A stretch of DNA of 64,000 nucleotides from JACVRW01 sp963771715 (GTDB taxonomy: Bacteria > Actinomycetota > Thermoleophilia > Solirubrobacterales > Thermoleophilaceae), in contig CAVYUQ010000006.1 of NCBI GenBank assembly GCA_963771715.1, forward strand, positions 184,330-248,329, in the 5' to 3' direction. The notes beneath the pieces were generated by a model, which made no database searches, was not told the origin of the DNA, and was given only the letters and a program-made list of their open reading frames with translations. Positions 32,248 through 42,285 of this stretch are shown here, piece by piece. Position 1 is the first letter of the stretch, and each line of letters opens with the position of its first letter. A program made the translations under genes and the position numbers.

Positions 32248-32627
32248 GCAGAGCGGGCGGGCGCGTGCTTCCGGCGCGCCCGCTCGTACGCCAGCCGGAA
32301 CACCTCGACGGCGCCGGTGAGATCCGCCGCGGTGCGCACCGGAACCGTGAGCCAGCCCGAGTCGGGCATGGCCGAGTGCGGGCGTGCCCGGCCCGCCGCG
32401 ATCAGCTCGTCGCGCACGGCCCGCGGCAGCGGGATGTCGGCGAAGGCGCCGCGCTCGCCCGCGTCGTGCAGGTGGCCGAGCTGGCGGCGTCCGAGCTGGA
32501 ACGCAGGGCCGCCGAAGCGCGGCTCCGTGACCACCTCGACGTCGTCCCAGTGGCCGATCTCCCCCACCAGCGCGTCGACGGCGACGCTTCCGTTCAGTTC
32601 CGTGTTCTCCAATGCTTGAGCGCTCAT
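32244..32627 (-). CDS. Luciferase-family (DUF5519-like) small protein
   Basis: From ATG 32627 the protein has 127 residues; a longer frame to 32654 would run into the SoxR-type operator. It has R-F-G-G-P-A-F-Q-L-G-R-R-Q-L-G-H-L-H and A-D-I-P-L-P-R-A-V-R-D-E-L, then H-S-A-M-P-D-S-G-W-L-T-V-P, a pattern of proteins named luciferase family or DUF5519, whose function is unknown. It shares four bases with the end of the MMPL gene and is divergent from the SoxR-like gene. The perfect palindrome at 32642-32661 lies between the two starts, so it is probably under SoxR control. Confidence 0.7.
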   Translation of the reverse strand: MSAQALENTELNGSVAVDALVGEIGHWDDVEVVTEPRFGGPAFQLGRRQLGHLHDAGERGAFADIPLPRAVRDELIAAGRARPHSAMPDSGWLTVPVRTAADLTGAVEVFRLAYERARRKHAPARSA

Positions 32628-32641
32628 GTCCCCATGATCTA

Positions 32642-32661
32642 ACTTCAAGTGCACTTGAAGT
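32642..32661. promoter_or_regulatory. SoxR-type operator, perfect 20-bp palindrome
   Basis: ACTTCAAGTGCACTTGAAGT reads the same on both strands. It resembles SoxR boxes (C-C-T-C-A-A-G-T ... A-C-T-T-G-A-G-G) and lies 30 bp before the SoxR-like gene and 14 bp before the divergent gene start. The regulator probably controls itself and the divergent gene. Confidence 0.8.
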
Positions 32662-32691
32662 CAAGGCCGATGTCTGCTTCCATCGTTTTCG

Positions 32692-33141
32692 ATGTCGGAG
32701 CTCCTGACCATCGGCGAGCTGTCTGAGCGCAGCGGCGTGGCCTCATCCGCGTTGCGCTTCTACGAGGAGCGCGGACTGATCAGCTCCGAGCGGGCGTCCT
32801 CCGGGCACCGGCGCTTCGCGCGGCCGGTGATCCGCCGGGTCGCCTTCATCGTGTTCGCCCAGCGCGTGGGCCTGAGCCTCGACGAGATCGGAGCGGAGCT
32901 CGCGAAGCTCCCAGCGGACAGGGTCCCGAGGCGGCGCGACTGGTCGCAGCTCTCGAGCGCGTGGAGCGCCCGGATCGACGAGCGCATCGCGGAGCTGGAG
33001 CGCCTGAAGGCCGGGCTGACCGAGTGCATCGGGTGCGGCTGCCTGTCGCTCGATCGCTGCCAGCTCGCGAACCCCGGCGACCGCGCAGCCGCCCGCGGCC
33101 CCGGCCCGCGCTACTGGATCGGCGACCCTCGCCCCGGCTGA
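32692..33141 (+). CDS. soxR: SoxR-like redox-sensing MerR-family activator
   Basis: This 149-residue MerR protein has an N-terminal winged helix (T-I-G-E-L-S-E-R-S-G-V, L-R-F-Y-E-E-R-G-L-I), a dimer helix, and the [2Fe-2S] cluster site C-I-G-C-G-C-L-S with C112, C115, C117 and C123. That spacing is diagnostic of SoxR. In actinobacteria SoxR senses redox-active natural products and induces a few exporters, oxidases or small enzymes. Here the only nearby target is the divergent DUF5519-like gene and possibly the acetyltransferase that follows. No SD is evident. Confidence 0.93.
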   Translation: MSELLTIGELSERSGVASSALRFYEERGLISSERASSGHRRFARPVIRRVAFIVFAQRVGLSLDEIGAELAKLPADRVPRRRDWSQLSSAWSARIDERIAELERLKAGLTECIGCGCLSLDRCQLANPGDRAAARGPGPRYWIGDPRPG

Positions 33142-33164
33142 GCGTGCTCCCCGCCCCCGATCCG

Positions 33165-33803
33165 ATGCAGCTTCACCCGGTTCCGGGGCAGAAGCGGGTG
33201 GTCTTCCTGAAGCCGCTCGTGACCGACGCGCGGATCGAGGTCGGCGACTACACCTACTACGACGACCCGGATGATCCGCTGGCGTTCGAGCGCGACGCCT
33301 TCCTGTACGGCCACGGCCCCGAGCGGCTAGTGATCGGCCGCTACTGCGCCATCGCCTCGAAGGTGCGGTTCCTCATGTCCGGCGGCAACCACGCCGACCT
33401 CGGGCCGTCGACCTTCCCCTTCGGGATCTTCGGCGAGCCGTGGGCAGAGCGCACGATGGACCTCGTGATGAGCGCGCCGAGCCGCGGCGACACGGTCGTC
33501 GGACACGACGTCTGGCTCGGCTACAGCGCGCTGGTGATGCCGGGCGTGAAGATCGGAAGCGGAGCGGTGGTGGCCGCCGGAAGCGTGGTGGCCGCCGACG
33601 TGCCGGCGTACGCGATCGTGGCCGGCAATCCGGCTCGCGTGATGCGCCGGCGCTACGAGGACGACGATGTCGAGCGCCTGCTGCGGGCGGCCTGGTGGGA
33701 CTGGCCCGTGGAGCTCGTGACCGAGCACGCGCGCACGATCATGGCCGGCGTGCCCGCGGACCTGGAGCGCATCGCCGCCGAGCTACGCGGCGATCGCGAA
33801 TGA
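33165..33803 (+). CDS. Hexapeptide acetyltransferase of the CatB/Vat (xenobiotic) type
   Basis: From ATG 33165 this is a 212-residue left-handed beta-helix O-acetyltransferase; GTG 33144 directly after the SoxR stop is another possible start. Typical segments are I-E-V-G-D-Y-T-Y-Y-D-D-P, I-G-R-Y-C-A-I-A-S-K-V, S-G-G-N-H-A-D with the catalytic His, and V-V-G-H-D-V-W-L-G followed by hexapeptide repeats and V-V-A-G-N-P-A-R-V. The family acetylates chloramphenicol or streptogramins, but many members act on unknown substrates. It probably shares the SoxR transcript. Confidence 0.88.
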   Translation: MQLHPVPGQKRVVFLKPLVTDARIEVGDYTYYDDPDDPLAFERDAFLYGHGPERLVIGRYCAIASKVRFLMSGGNHADLGPSTFPFGIFGEPWAERTMDLVMSAPSRGDTVVGHDVWLGYSALVMPGVKIGSGAVVAAGSVVAADVPAYAIVAGNPARVMRRRYEDDDVERLLRAAWWDWPVELVTEHARTIMAGVPADLERIAAELRGDRE

Positions 33804-33810
33804 CGCGCCG

Positions 33811-34266
33811 GTGAACAGCTGTCCGAACTGCGATGCGCCCGCGCCCGCGCGAGCCAGAGCGTGCCCCGCGTGCGGGTATCGCTTCCTCGAGGACAGGCGC
33901 CCCGGACGCGCGCTCGTGGCCGTCGCCGCGATCGCCGCAGCCGTGGCCGCGGCGGTGGTGCTCATCCCGGGAGGGGACGACGGCCGGCCCGTGGACGTCG
34001 AGGCGGGCCGCGCCGCCGACCCGCCACGCGTGCCGACCGAGCTGCTCTCGAACCATCCGCTCTCGAGACGCGCGGCGGAGCGCCGCCTCGAGGAACGCTT
34101 CACTCCCCTGCGGAACGACGACACCGCGGCCGCCCGCTGCTCGGCGCGCGAGCCGCGTCCGGCACACACGGTGCGCCATTGCATGATCCGCTACCCGAAC
34201 GGCGTGGAGCGGCCCGTGGTGGTGCTAACCGACGCTCGGGGCCGCGAGCTGCTGAGCGAGTACTAG
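33811..34266 (+). CDS. Zinc-ribbon membrane-anchored protein of unknown function
   Basis: Starting at GTG 33811, this 151-residue protein has an N-terminal zinc ribbon (C-P-N-C-D ... C-P-A-C-G-Y), a single membrane helix (about 32-52), and an extracytoplasmic C-terminal part with two Cys (A-A-A-R-C-S and R-H-C-M-I-R-Y-P-N) that may form a disulfide. I do not recognise the outer domain. It ends inside the last bases of the convergent BTAD-AAA regulator gene (42-bp overlap once that gene's frame is corrected). Confidence 0.7.
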   Translation: MNSCPNCDAPAPARARACPACGYRFLEDRRPGRALVAVAAIAAAVAAAVVLIPGGDDGRPVDVEAGRAADPPRVPTELLSNHPLSRRAAERRLEERFTPLRNDDTAAARCSAREPRPAHTVRHCMIRYPNGVERPVVVLTDARGRELLSEY

Positions 34267-37200
34267 CTCGGACAGGCGCGTCATCCCGAGGCGCTCGGCC
34301 GTAGCCCGAGCATTCTCGAGCAGGTGCCCGGCTCGGTCGCGGTCCTCCTCGCGGCCGCGGGCCATCAGCATCCGCGCGTGCTCGTAGTCGGTGTGCGCGA
34401 CCCACGGCGACGAGCGCAGAGCCTCGTGCACTCGCGCGCGCCGAGCTGAAGTGGCGGTCCGCCTCGTCCCAGCGTGCGGCCGTTGCCGCGAGCAGTCCGA
34501 GGTAGAGCTCGACCGACCCTACGTAGCTGATGCCGAGCCCGGTCACAACGTTGAGCTCGGCGTATGGCAAGAGCTGTTCGTGCAGCACGACCGCACGGCC
34601 CCCGTCGCCGAGATACGCGCAGGCACGCGCGCAGTAGGCGGCGCCGGTCAACCAGATGCCGTCGCGCGGCAGGCCGCCGAAATCGTCCTCCGCCAAGCGT
34701 TCGAACTCCTTACGGCATTCGGCCTCCTGCCCCGTCTGCGCATAGAGATAGGCGAGTGCGGCACGCCAGCTCGGGACCGCCTCGTAGAGCTCGGTTGCCG
34801 CCGTCAACACCGGCTCCAGCTCCCCAAGGCGGCCCTGCTCGTTGCGTAGCGCGTACATCTGGATTGCCCAGCTCTGGCTGGCGCTCTGGTCGTGCACCTG
34901 GGGGTTGAACGCGAGCGCGGTGGAGATCAGTTCCTCGACCTCGTCGAAGCGCCCGTCGAGCATGGCGAGCATCGCCTGGCAGTGGGTCGCGTACCAGCGG
35001 TGCGTCGGCTGGCGCAGCTCCAGCGCCCAGCGCACCATGGTGTCGACCGCACCCTCGACGGCGGTGCGGTCGCCCAGGACCAGCAGGTCGGTGAGCCGCC
35101 AGCCGAGGCCGACCAGCCCGCGCTCGTGGTCACCACAGCTCTCCGCCAACCGCGCGAGCTCCTCCGCGACCGCAAGCTGCTCGTTCACGGCATCGGGTCC
35201 CCACAGCGCGGCGTGGTGGGCCCCGAGCGTGTACAGCAGCGTGCCGGAGTCTCCCGCTGCGCGCGCCATCTCCACGGCCTGTGCGCTCATGGTCGTCCCG
35301 CGCTCGCGCTCCGTGGTCCAGTACAGCTGCATGGCTCGCTGGGCGAGGACGCGCGCGCGGACCGCGCCGTCCGGAGGCAGCATCGCCAGCGCGCGCTCGA
35401 GCAGGTTGACCATCCGCTCGTCGGTCAGGCCGACGGACAGCCACCAGAGGCCACCAAGGACGTCTGCGCCGTAGCCGAGCGCGGCCTCCGCCACCCGGGC
35501 GGCCGAGCCGATCCGCTCCCCGAGATCCGCCGCCTGTTCGAAGTTCGCGCGGGCCTTGACCCCCTCGCCGGCTCGTGCCTCGGCCGCGCCGAGCTCCAGC
35601 AGCAGGTCACAGCGCTGGATCTCGGGTGCACCGCCTGCGAGCGCGAGCGTGGCGAGCGCCCCGCGGTAGTGACGTACGGCGTCCTCGTACGCGAGCTGCT
35701 CCATGGCACGCTGGCCAGCCGCCGTGGCGTAGCGGACGGCGTCCTCGGCATGACCCGGCTCCGTGGCCGCAGCGAAGTGATGCGCCAGCTCGCCGAGGTG
35801 GGGTTCGAGATCTGCGCGGTGTAGCTCTTCGAGCGCCCGGCCCACCCGCCCGTGCAGGCGCACGCGCCGCGTCCGGCTCAGCGCGTCGTAGGCCGTCTCG
35901 CGCACGAGCGCGTGCGTGAACGCGAAGCGACCGGGCGCGCCGGGCTCCTCGACGATCAGATCCGCGGCGAGAGCGTCGTCGAGCGCAGCGATCAGCTCGT
36001 CCTCGTCGCGCCCCGAGAGGCGCTCGAGCAGGTCGAGCCCGAAGCGGCGGCCCACCACCGACGCGATCGCCAGCACGTGGTTCGCGTGCTCCCCGAGTCC
36101 CGCCAGGCGTCGCCCCACGACATCCTTCACGCCCTCGGGTACGCCCATCGCGCCGAGCGAGCCGCTTGCCATTCGCTGCTCCAGCGAGCCCGACTCGGCC
36201 AGGTGCCGGAGCACCTCCTCGACGAAGAACGGGTTGCCCTCGGTCTCGTCGTGCACGGCGTGGACGAAGCGCTCGTCGCCCGCGGAGCCTGTGACGCCGG
36301 AGATCAGGTCGGCGAGCTCGTCGGGACCGAGGCCCTCGAGCACGATTCGCTCGAACGGATGCTCGCGGCGAAGCTCGCCGAGCGCCTCAGCCAGAGGGTG
36401 CCCTGCATCCACCTCGGCGTGCCGATAGGTCCCGACGATCAGCAGAGGATTGGACTGCGAGGACCTGACCACGTGCTGGAGCAACAGCAGCGTCGGGCGG
36501 TCGGCCCAGTGGAGGTCGTCGATGACGAGGAGCCCGCCGGGCGGGCGTGCGAGCTCCGAGGCGGCCGCCTCGAACAATGCGTAACGGTCGCTATCCGCAC
36601 TCTCCACCAGGTCCGCGAAGCGCGACACCCCGAGTGCCTCGGCAAATGGCTGGTACGACGTGAGGGGCTCCGGATAGGCGCGTCCGTACAGGACCGCGGC
36701 CCCGTCCGCGTGAACGGCCGACGCGAGCTCCGCTGCGAGCCGCGTCTTGCCGATGCCCGGTTCCCCGGCGATCAGCCAGAGCTGGGGCGGTCCGCCCCGT
36801 GCACCTGACCAGGCCGCGCGTAGCCGCTCGAGCGTCTCCCCCCGGCCGACGAATGGGCGCCCGCGCCTCATCTCCAGCGCCGCCGGCAGGGCCGGCGCGC
36901 TCCGCGACCGCCCGCCCGCGCGATCCTCGCGGCGAACCGCGTCGACCAGCTCGCGCGTGGCGGCCGAGGGCGCCACGCGCAGCTCGTCGGCCAGACGCGT
37001 GCGCAGCTGGGCGAAGGCGGCGAGCGCGGACGGGCGGTCGCCGGCCTCTGCCAGCCGCCGGATCAGCTCGCGGTGCCCGTCCTCGGAGAGCGGGTCGTGG
37101 AAGACCTGGCGGCGCGTCCAGCGGACAGCCGCCGCCAGGTCGCCCGCCTCCTCGGCCGCGGCCGCCAGGCGCTCGAACGCAGCGATCAGCTGGTCGCGGT

Positions 37201-37618
37201 GAGCGTCGCGCGCGCGGTAGACCCAGTCGTGGTCGAGCCCCGGGAGCAGCTCTCCGTCACCGAGGGCCACGGCCTGCTCCAGCTCACCCCGCTCGATCAT
37301 CTGGGCGAACTCCACGGCGTCGACCCAGGTCTCGCCGTCACTCGGAAGGCCGATGGCGTCGCGGCTTGCCGACAGGTGCCGGGCGCCCTCGGGCTGGAGC
37401 TCGCTGCGAAGCGCCGCCAGCGCGCTGCGCAGGTTCGTCCGGGAGCTCGAGTCCAGCATGTCCGGCCAGAAGCAGGACGCAACCTCGCCGCGCGCGTGCG
37501 GCCCGGGGTTGAGCGCGAGCCAGGCCAGGAGTGAGCGAGCGCGACGGCTTGCGGGCGGGGGAGCCTCGGTCCCGTCGACCTCGAGCGCCATCTCGCCGAT
37601 CAGGCGGATGCGCAGCAT
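34225..37618 (-). CDS. Large BTAD (SARP/AfsR-type) regulator with AAA ATPase and TPR region
   Basis: The protein starts with M-L-R-I-R-L-I-G-E-M, an OmpR-type DNA-binding domain (about 1-95), then a BTAD domain (95-240), an AAA ATPase with Walker A G-E-P-G-I-G-K-T (about 282) and V-I-D-D-L-H-W-A-D, and a long TPR-like region. The frame as sequenced runs to 34100, but its last 70 codons look non-coding. The frame at 34225-34431 (S-P-W-V-A-H-T-D-Y-E-H-A-R-M-L-M-A-R-G) is the natural C-terminus, so one base is wrong near 34440. Such proteins activate secondary-metabolite or exporter genes; the divergent SRPBCC/ABC operon is the obvious candidate. Confidence 0.87.
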
Positions 37619-37711
37619 GAGTCCAATCTACTCCTGCAAACAGCCCCTTTCACGTGCGTTTCACGCTGGTTCCACGCTCGGCGCACGGAGCGCTGGGACG
37701 CTGGCTCCCAC

Positions 37712-38229
37712 ATGAGAACCGCGGCGAACAGCACCTGGAACGCTCGACTCGAGATGAGGGCGCCGGCCGAGCACGTGCTCGACGCCCTGACCGATCCCGA
37801 GCTGTGCAGCCGCTGGTCCCCATCGACTTCGAGCTGCAGGAACTCGACGGCGATCGCCTGGTCGCCGGGAGTCGCGCCCGCATCGCGGGGCGGCTCGCCG
37901 GTGCCAGGGTGTGCTTCGACATAGAGGTCTTCGAGGGCGGGCCCGAGCGGCTCGCCCTGCGCGCGTCCGGGCCCGTCGTGCTCGACGTGGACTACCGGCT
38001 CGCACCAGCTTCCGAGCGCTCCACCGAGCTGAGCGCCTCGGTCACCGTCGGCGGCGGCCGCGGCGTGCTCGGCCGCGTGCTCGAGCCCGCCACGCGTGGC
38101 CTGCTGGCAGGCGGTGCGCTCCAGAGCGCCGTGGCGCGCATCGCACGCACCGTCGAGACCACGCGCGAGACGCCCGCATTCGCGTCGGGAGCCTGGAAAA
38201 CCAACAGTGAGGAGAGGTCGTGTCCGTGA
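37712..38229 (+). CDS. SRPBCC/CoxG-like small protein (one frame break as sequenced)
   Basis: From ATG 37712 the frame encodes L-E-M-R-A-P-A-E-H-V-L-D-A-L-T-D-P-E and then shifts near 37817, where a C appears to be missing in TCCCCA, to continue P-I-D-F-E-L-Q-E-L-D-G-D-R. The sum is about 172 residues with the pattern of the CO dehydrogenase subunit G / polyketide-cyclase-like fold (SRPBCC), including the A-R-I-A-G-R-L-A-G and G-R-G-V-L-G-R segments. It is the first gene of the transcript divergent to the BTAD-AAA regulator and overlaps the ATPase start. Confidence 0.7.
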
Positions 38230-39000
38230 TCGCACCCCTACGAAGCGCTGACATCGAACCCGGCGTAGCAGGCATCCGCTGCGGTTCGCGCCACCGGAGT
38301 GACCCGGCAGTACGGCGAGGGCGACGCGGCCGTGCACGCGCTCGGCGGGGTCTCGCTGGAGGTTCCCCAGGGCCAGTTCACCGCCGTGATGGGCCCGTCC
38401 GGCTCCGGCAAGTCGACTCTCATGCACATCCTCGCCGGCCTCGATCGCCCGACCGACGGGCACGTGGAGGTGGAGGACCAGGAGATCACGACGATGAGCG
38501 ACCGCGAGCTGACGCTGCTGCGGCGCCGCCACGTGGGCTTCGTGTTCCAGTTCTTCAATTTGCTGCCGGTGCTGACCGCCGAGGAGAACGTGGTGCTGCC
38601 GCTGTCCATAGCGGGCAGGAAGCCAGACCGCGAGTGGGTCGACACGCTGCTCGACAAGGTCGGGCTGAGCGACCGCCGCCACCACCGCCCCGCCGAGCTG
38701 TCGGGGGGCCAGCAGCAGCGCGTGGCGATCGCCCGCGCGCTCGTGACCCGCCCGACAGTGCTGTTCGCGGACGAGCCGACCGGCAACCTCGACTCGCACA
38801 CCGGCGAGGAGATCCTCGACCTCCTGCGCGAGTCGGTGGACGAATACGGCCAGACCACCGTCATGGTCACGCACGACTCGCGTGCCGCGACTGCGGCAGA
38901 CCGGGTGCTGTTCCTTGCGGACGGCTTCGTCGTGAACGACTTCGAGCCGCTCAACGAGTTCGAGGTCCTCTCTGCGATGAAGGAGGTGACGGGGCGATGA
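38220..39000 (+). CDS. MacB/LolD-type ABC exporter ATPase
   Basis: Intact from GTG 38299 (233 residues): Walker A G-P-S-G-S-G-K-S-T, signature L-S-G-G-Q-Q-Q-R, Walker B V-L-F-A-D-E-P-T-G-N-L-D and the H-loop V-T-H-D-S are typical of the MacB/LolD class. Coding sequence seems to begin at GTG 38220, overlapping the SRPBCC end, with a one-base error near 38275 (the codons for A-V-R-A-T-G-V-T-R-Q lie in the other frame). The stop overlaps the permease start (ATGA). It powers a MacB-like permease, probably exporting a peptide, lipid or drug. Confidence 0.9.
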
Positions 39001-41583
39001 TCCGCACCGCGCTGAAGGGCATGCTGGGGCGCAAGCTCCGCACGGTGCTGACCAGCCTCGCCATCGTTCTCGGCGTCGGGATGGTCAGTGCGGCCTACAT
39101 CCTCACCGACACCTGGCAGGGAGCGGCCGACACGCTGTCGACCGCCGCCTACGACAAGGTCGACGCCGTCGTGACGACGCGCGCGGCGTTCGACGTGGCC
39201 GCCGACTCGGCGGGCGGCAAACGGCCGCCGTTGCCGGAGTCCGTGCTGGCCGACGTCCGGGCGCTGCCGCAGGTGGGACTCGCCGCCGGGGACGTGTCCG
39301 ATCAGGTGCGGCTCGTGGGTGCCGACGGCAAGGCCATCGGCGGCGACGGGAGCCCGTCGTTCGCCGAGGGCGTGGACTCCCGCACCCCCGGAGCCACCAC
39401 GCTCAGTCCCTTCAAGCTCCGTTCCGGGCGCTTCCCGCGCGCCGCGGGCGAGGTCACGATCGACGCGGCCACCGCCAAGGACGAGCAGCTCGGCGTGGGC
39501 AAGACGATCGGGGTCTCGGCGCACGGCTCGTCGCAGCGCTTCACGGTGGTGGGCACGGCCACCTTCGGCTCGGTCGAGTCGCTCGGGGGCGCCACCGCAG
39601 CGATCTTCGACCTGCGCCAGGCGCAGGCACTTTCGGGCAAGCGCGGGAGGCTCGACTCGATCCTCGTGCGCGCCCGCGACGGCGTGGCTCCCGCCGAGCT
39701 CCGGCACGCGATCGATGGCGTGCTGCCGCGAGGGCTCCAGGTGGAGAGCGCCGCGAGCCAGGACCGCTTCGGCCTCGACGGGCTGAAGGAGGGACTCGAC
39801 ATCGTCCAGAAGTTCCTCGTGGCGTTCGGCCTGATCGCGCTGTTCGTCGGCGGTTTCGTGATCTTCAACACGCTGGCGATCACGGTCGCGCAGCGCAGCC
39901 GGGACTTCGCGCTGCTGCGCACGATCGGCGCCTCGAGGCGCCAGGTCCTGGGCTCCGTGGTGCTCGAGGCGATCGTGACCGGCCTCGTCGCATCGGTTGT
40001 CGGGCGTGGCGGTCGGCCTCGGGCTTCACCGAGGGCCTGAGCGCGGCGTTCAAGGCGTTCAACGTCGAGCTGCCGGAGAGCGACACCGTGATCGCCACCG
40101 GACCCTCGTCGTCTCGCTGGTGTTCGGCGTCGGGATCACCACCATCGCCGGCCTCATACCGGCGGTCCGCGCCACGCGCGTCGAGCCCGTGACTGCGCTC
40201 CGCGAGGGCGTCGTGCCCGCGTCACACGGCTCGCGCCGCACTCAGATCGCGGGCGCGGTGCTCTCGGCCATCGCTGTCGCGGCGCTCGTGTACGGAATGT
40301 TCGGGAGCGGGATGAGCGATGCCGGCCGGCTCATCGTCGATCGGCGCGGGCACGCTGCTCTTGTTCGTGGGCGTGGCGATGCTGTCGTCCCGCCTCGTGC
40401 CACCGCTGGCTTCCGTGGTCGGGCGTCCGGCGGAGCGGATCGGGCGAGTGGCCGGCCGGTTGGCGCGGGAGAACGCGATGCGCAACCCGGGTCGCACGGC
40501 GGCCACCGCCGCGGCCCTGATGATCGGCATCGCGCTGGTCACGTTCGTGGCCATCCTCGGCCAGGGAATGCGCGCCTCGTTCTCCGACTCCTGGGACAAG
40601 CAGCTGAGCACGGACTACGTGGTGACCGCGAAGGACGGCTGGACGCCGATCCCCGGCGAGACCGCCCGCGCGCTGGCGAAGACGCCCGGCGTCGGGTTCC
40701 GTGACGAACGATTCGCGAGGACCAGGCCCGCGCCTTCGGCGAGGTGGGCCGCGTGAGCGGCATCGACCCGGCGACCGTGGACAGCGCGCTGCGCTTCCAC
40801 TGGAGGGCGCGGCTCGGATACCGCGCTGCACGCAATGGGCGACGGACGGCGCGATCGTCACGGAGAAGTACGCGAAGGAGTACGACCTGGCGGTCGGCGA
40901 GCGCTTCTCAGATGACCACCCCGTCGGGAAAGCGGCTGCACCTGCGGGTGGCCGGCATCGACGCCCGGCCGGATTTCAACCCGCTCGAGCTGGCGGACGT
41001 GAGCATTTCGCGTGGGCTGTTCAACCGGAGCTTCGAGACGCACGACGACAGGCTCGTCTTCGTGAGGCTCGACAGCGGCGCCGGCGCCGCCTCGAGCCGC
41101 CGCGCTCGAGCGAGCGCTCGCGCCGTATCCCGGCGCGACGCTCAGGACGAGCGCAGAGTTCGAGAAGCTCAACCAGAGCTGGATCGATGGGCATGGTGGG
41201 CCTGCTCTACGCGATGCTGGGGCTGTCCGTGATCGTGAGCCTGTTCGGGATCATCAACACGCTCGCGCTTGCGGTCTTCGAGCGCACCCGCGAGCTGGGC
41301 ACCCTGCGCGCGGTCGGCATGACGCGCCGCCAGGTGAGGCGGATGATGCGCCACGAGAGCATCATCGTCGCGCTGATAGGGGCGGCGCTCGGAATGACGC
41401 TCGGCCTGCTCCTGGCGGCGCTGGTCACGCACGCACTGTCCGGAGACGGGACTCGAATTCTCGATCCCGGCCGGAACGATGGTCGCGTTCCTGCTGGTGG
41501 CGGTCGTGGCCGGGATGCTCGCCGCGATCCTGCCCGCGCGGCGTGCGTCGCGCATCAACGTCCTGCAGGCGCTGCAATACGAA
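38997..41583 (+). pseudogene. MacB/FtsX-type ABC permease, broken by several indels as sequenced
   Basis: The first 350 residues (38997-40010) are intact: a first helix (V-L-T-S-L-A-I-V-L-G-V-G-M-V-S-A-A), a periplasmic MacB-type domain, and F-N-T-L-A-I-T-V-A-Q-R-S-R-D-F-A-L-L-R-T-I-G. After that the frame must change near 40005, 40100, 40345, 40700, 40830, 40930, 41100 and 41440 to follow conserved text (V-E-P-V-T-A-L-R-E-G, R-E-N-A-M-R-N-P-G-R-T-A-A-T-A-A-A-L, F-E-R-T-R-E-L-G-T-L-R-A-V-G-M-T-R). The last frame is open into the HAD gene. Full length would be about 860 residues, with two FtsX domains. Errors and decay cannot be told apart here. Confidence 0.8.
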
Positions 41584-41607
41584 AAGCCCCCGCAATATCC
41601 TGAGGGC

Positions 41608-42285
41608 GTGGCCGAGACGCCCCGGATCCTGCTCTTCGACATCGACGGGACGCTCGTGTCGACGGGTGGGGCCGGGGCCGTGGCCTGGAGGCGCGCGTTC
41701 GAGGAGCTGTACGGCATCCCCGCCGACATCGGCGAGTTCACCGACGCCGGCATGACCGACCCGGACGTGGGCGCCAGGACGTTCGAGGCGGTGCTGCACC
41801 GCAAGCCGACGCCGCGCGAGCTGGCGCAGATCGTGCAGCGCCGGCTGGAGCACCTGCCGGAGGCGGTGGCCGAGAGCAAGGGCTACAGGGTGCTCCCCGG
41901 CGTGCCGGAGCGGCTCAAGCAGCTGAGCCGCGACGGTCATCTGCTCGGGATCATCACCGGCAACGGCGACGGCGCCGCGGCGATCAAGCTCGCCCGCGGC
42001 GACCTCAACCGCTGGTTCACGTTCGGGGCGTACGCCAGCGCGGGCGTCGACCGCGCCGGAATCGTGCGCCAGGCGGTCGAGCGGGGCGAGGCCATGCTCG
42101 GAGAGGACGTGCCGAACGAGGACATCTTCGTGATTGGCGACACGCCGCGCGACATCGAGGCGGCGCACGCCGTGGACTGCACCGCGATCGCGGTCGCCAC
42201 CGGCCACTACGACCGCGAGGCGCTGCGCGAGGCGGGCGCCGACCACGTGCTCGACACCCTCGAGGAGGAGCTTCCGCTGGGCTGA
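41608..42285 (+). CDS. HAD-superfamily phosphatase
   Basis: From GTG 41608 this 225-residue protein has HAD motif I L-L-F-D-I-D-G-T-L, motif II I-I-T-G-N-G, motif III K near A-A-I-K-L-A-R-G, and motif IV F-V-I-G-D-T-P-R-D-I-E-A-A, with a helical cap between motifs I and II. It is close to phosphoglycolate phosphatase-like enzymes; the substrate cannot be read from sequence. As sequenced its frame is continuous with the permease, but a GAAAAGCCCCC run just before the start is prone to indels, and the family begins here. It ends back-to-back with the sigma/ArsR fusion gene. Confidence 0.85.
   Translation: MAETPRILLFDIDGTLVSTGGAGAVAWRRAFEELYGIPADIGEFTDAGMTDPDVGARTFEAVLHRKPTPRELAQIVQRRLEHLPEAVAESKGYRVLPGVPERLKQLSRDGHLLGIITGNGDGAAAIKLARGDLNRWFTFGAYASAGVDRAGIVRQAVERGEAMLGEDVPNEDIFVIGDTPRDIEAAHAVDCTAIAVATGHYDREALREAGADHVLDTLEEELPLG

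Noticed and set aside
30094..32664. 856-codon open frame on the minus strand opposite the MMPL gene
   Set aside because: Composition is Arg/Gly/His-rich low-complexity text caused by the third-base GC bias of the MMPL gene; no motif, and the plus-strand protein is clear.
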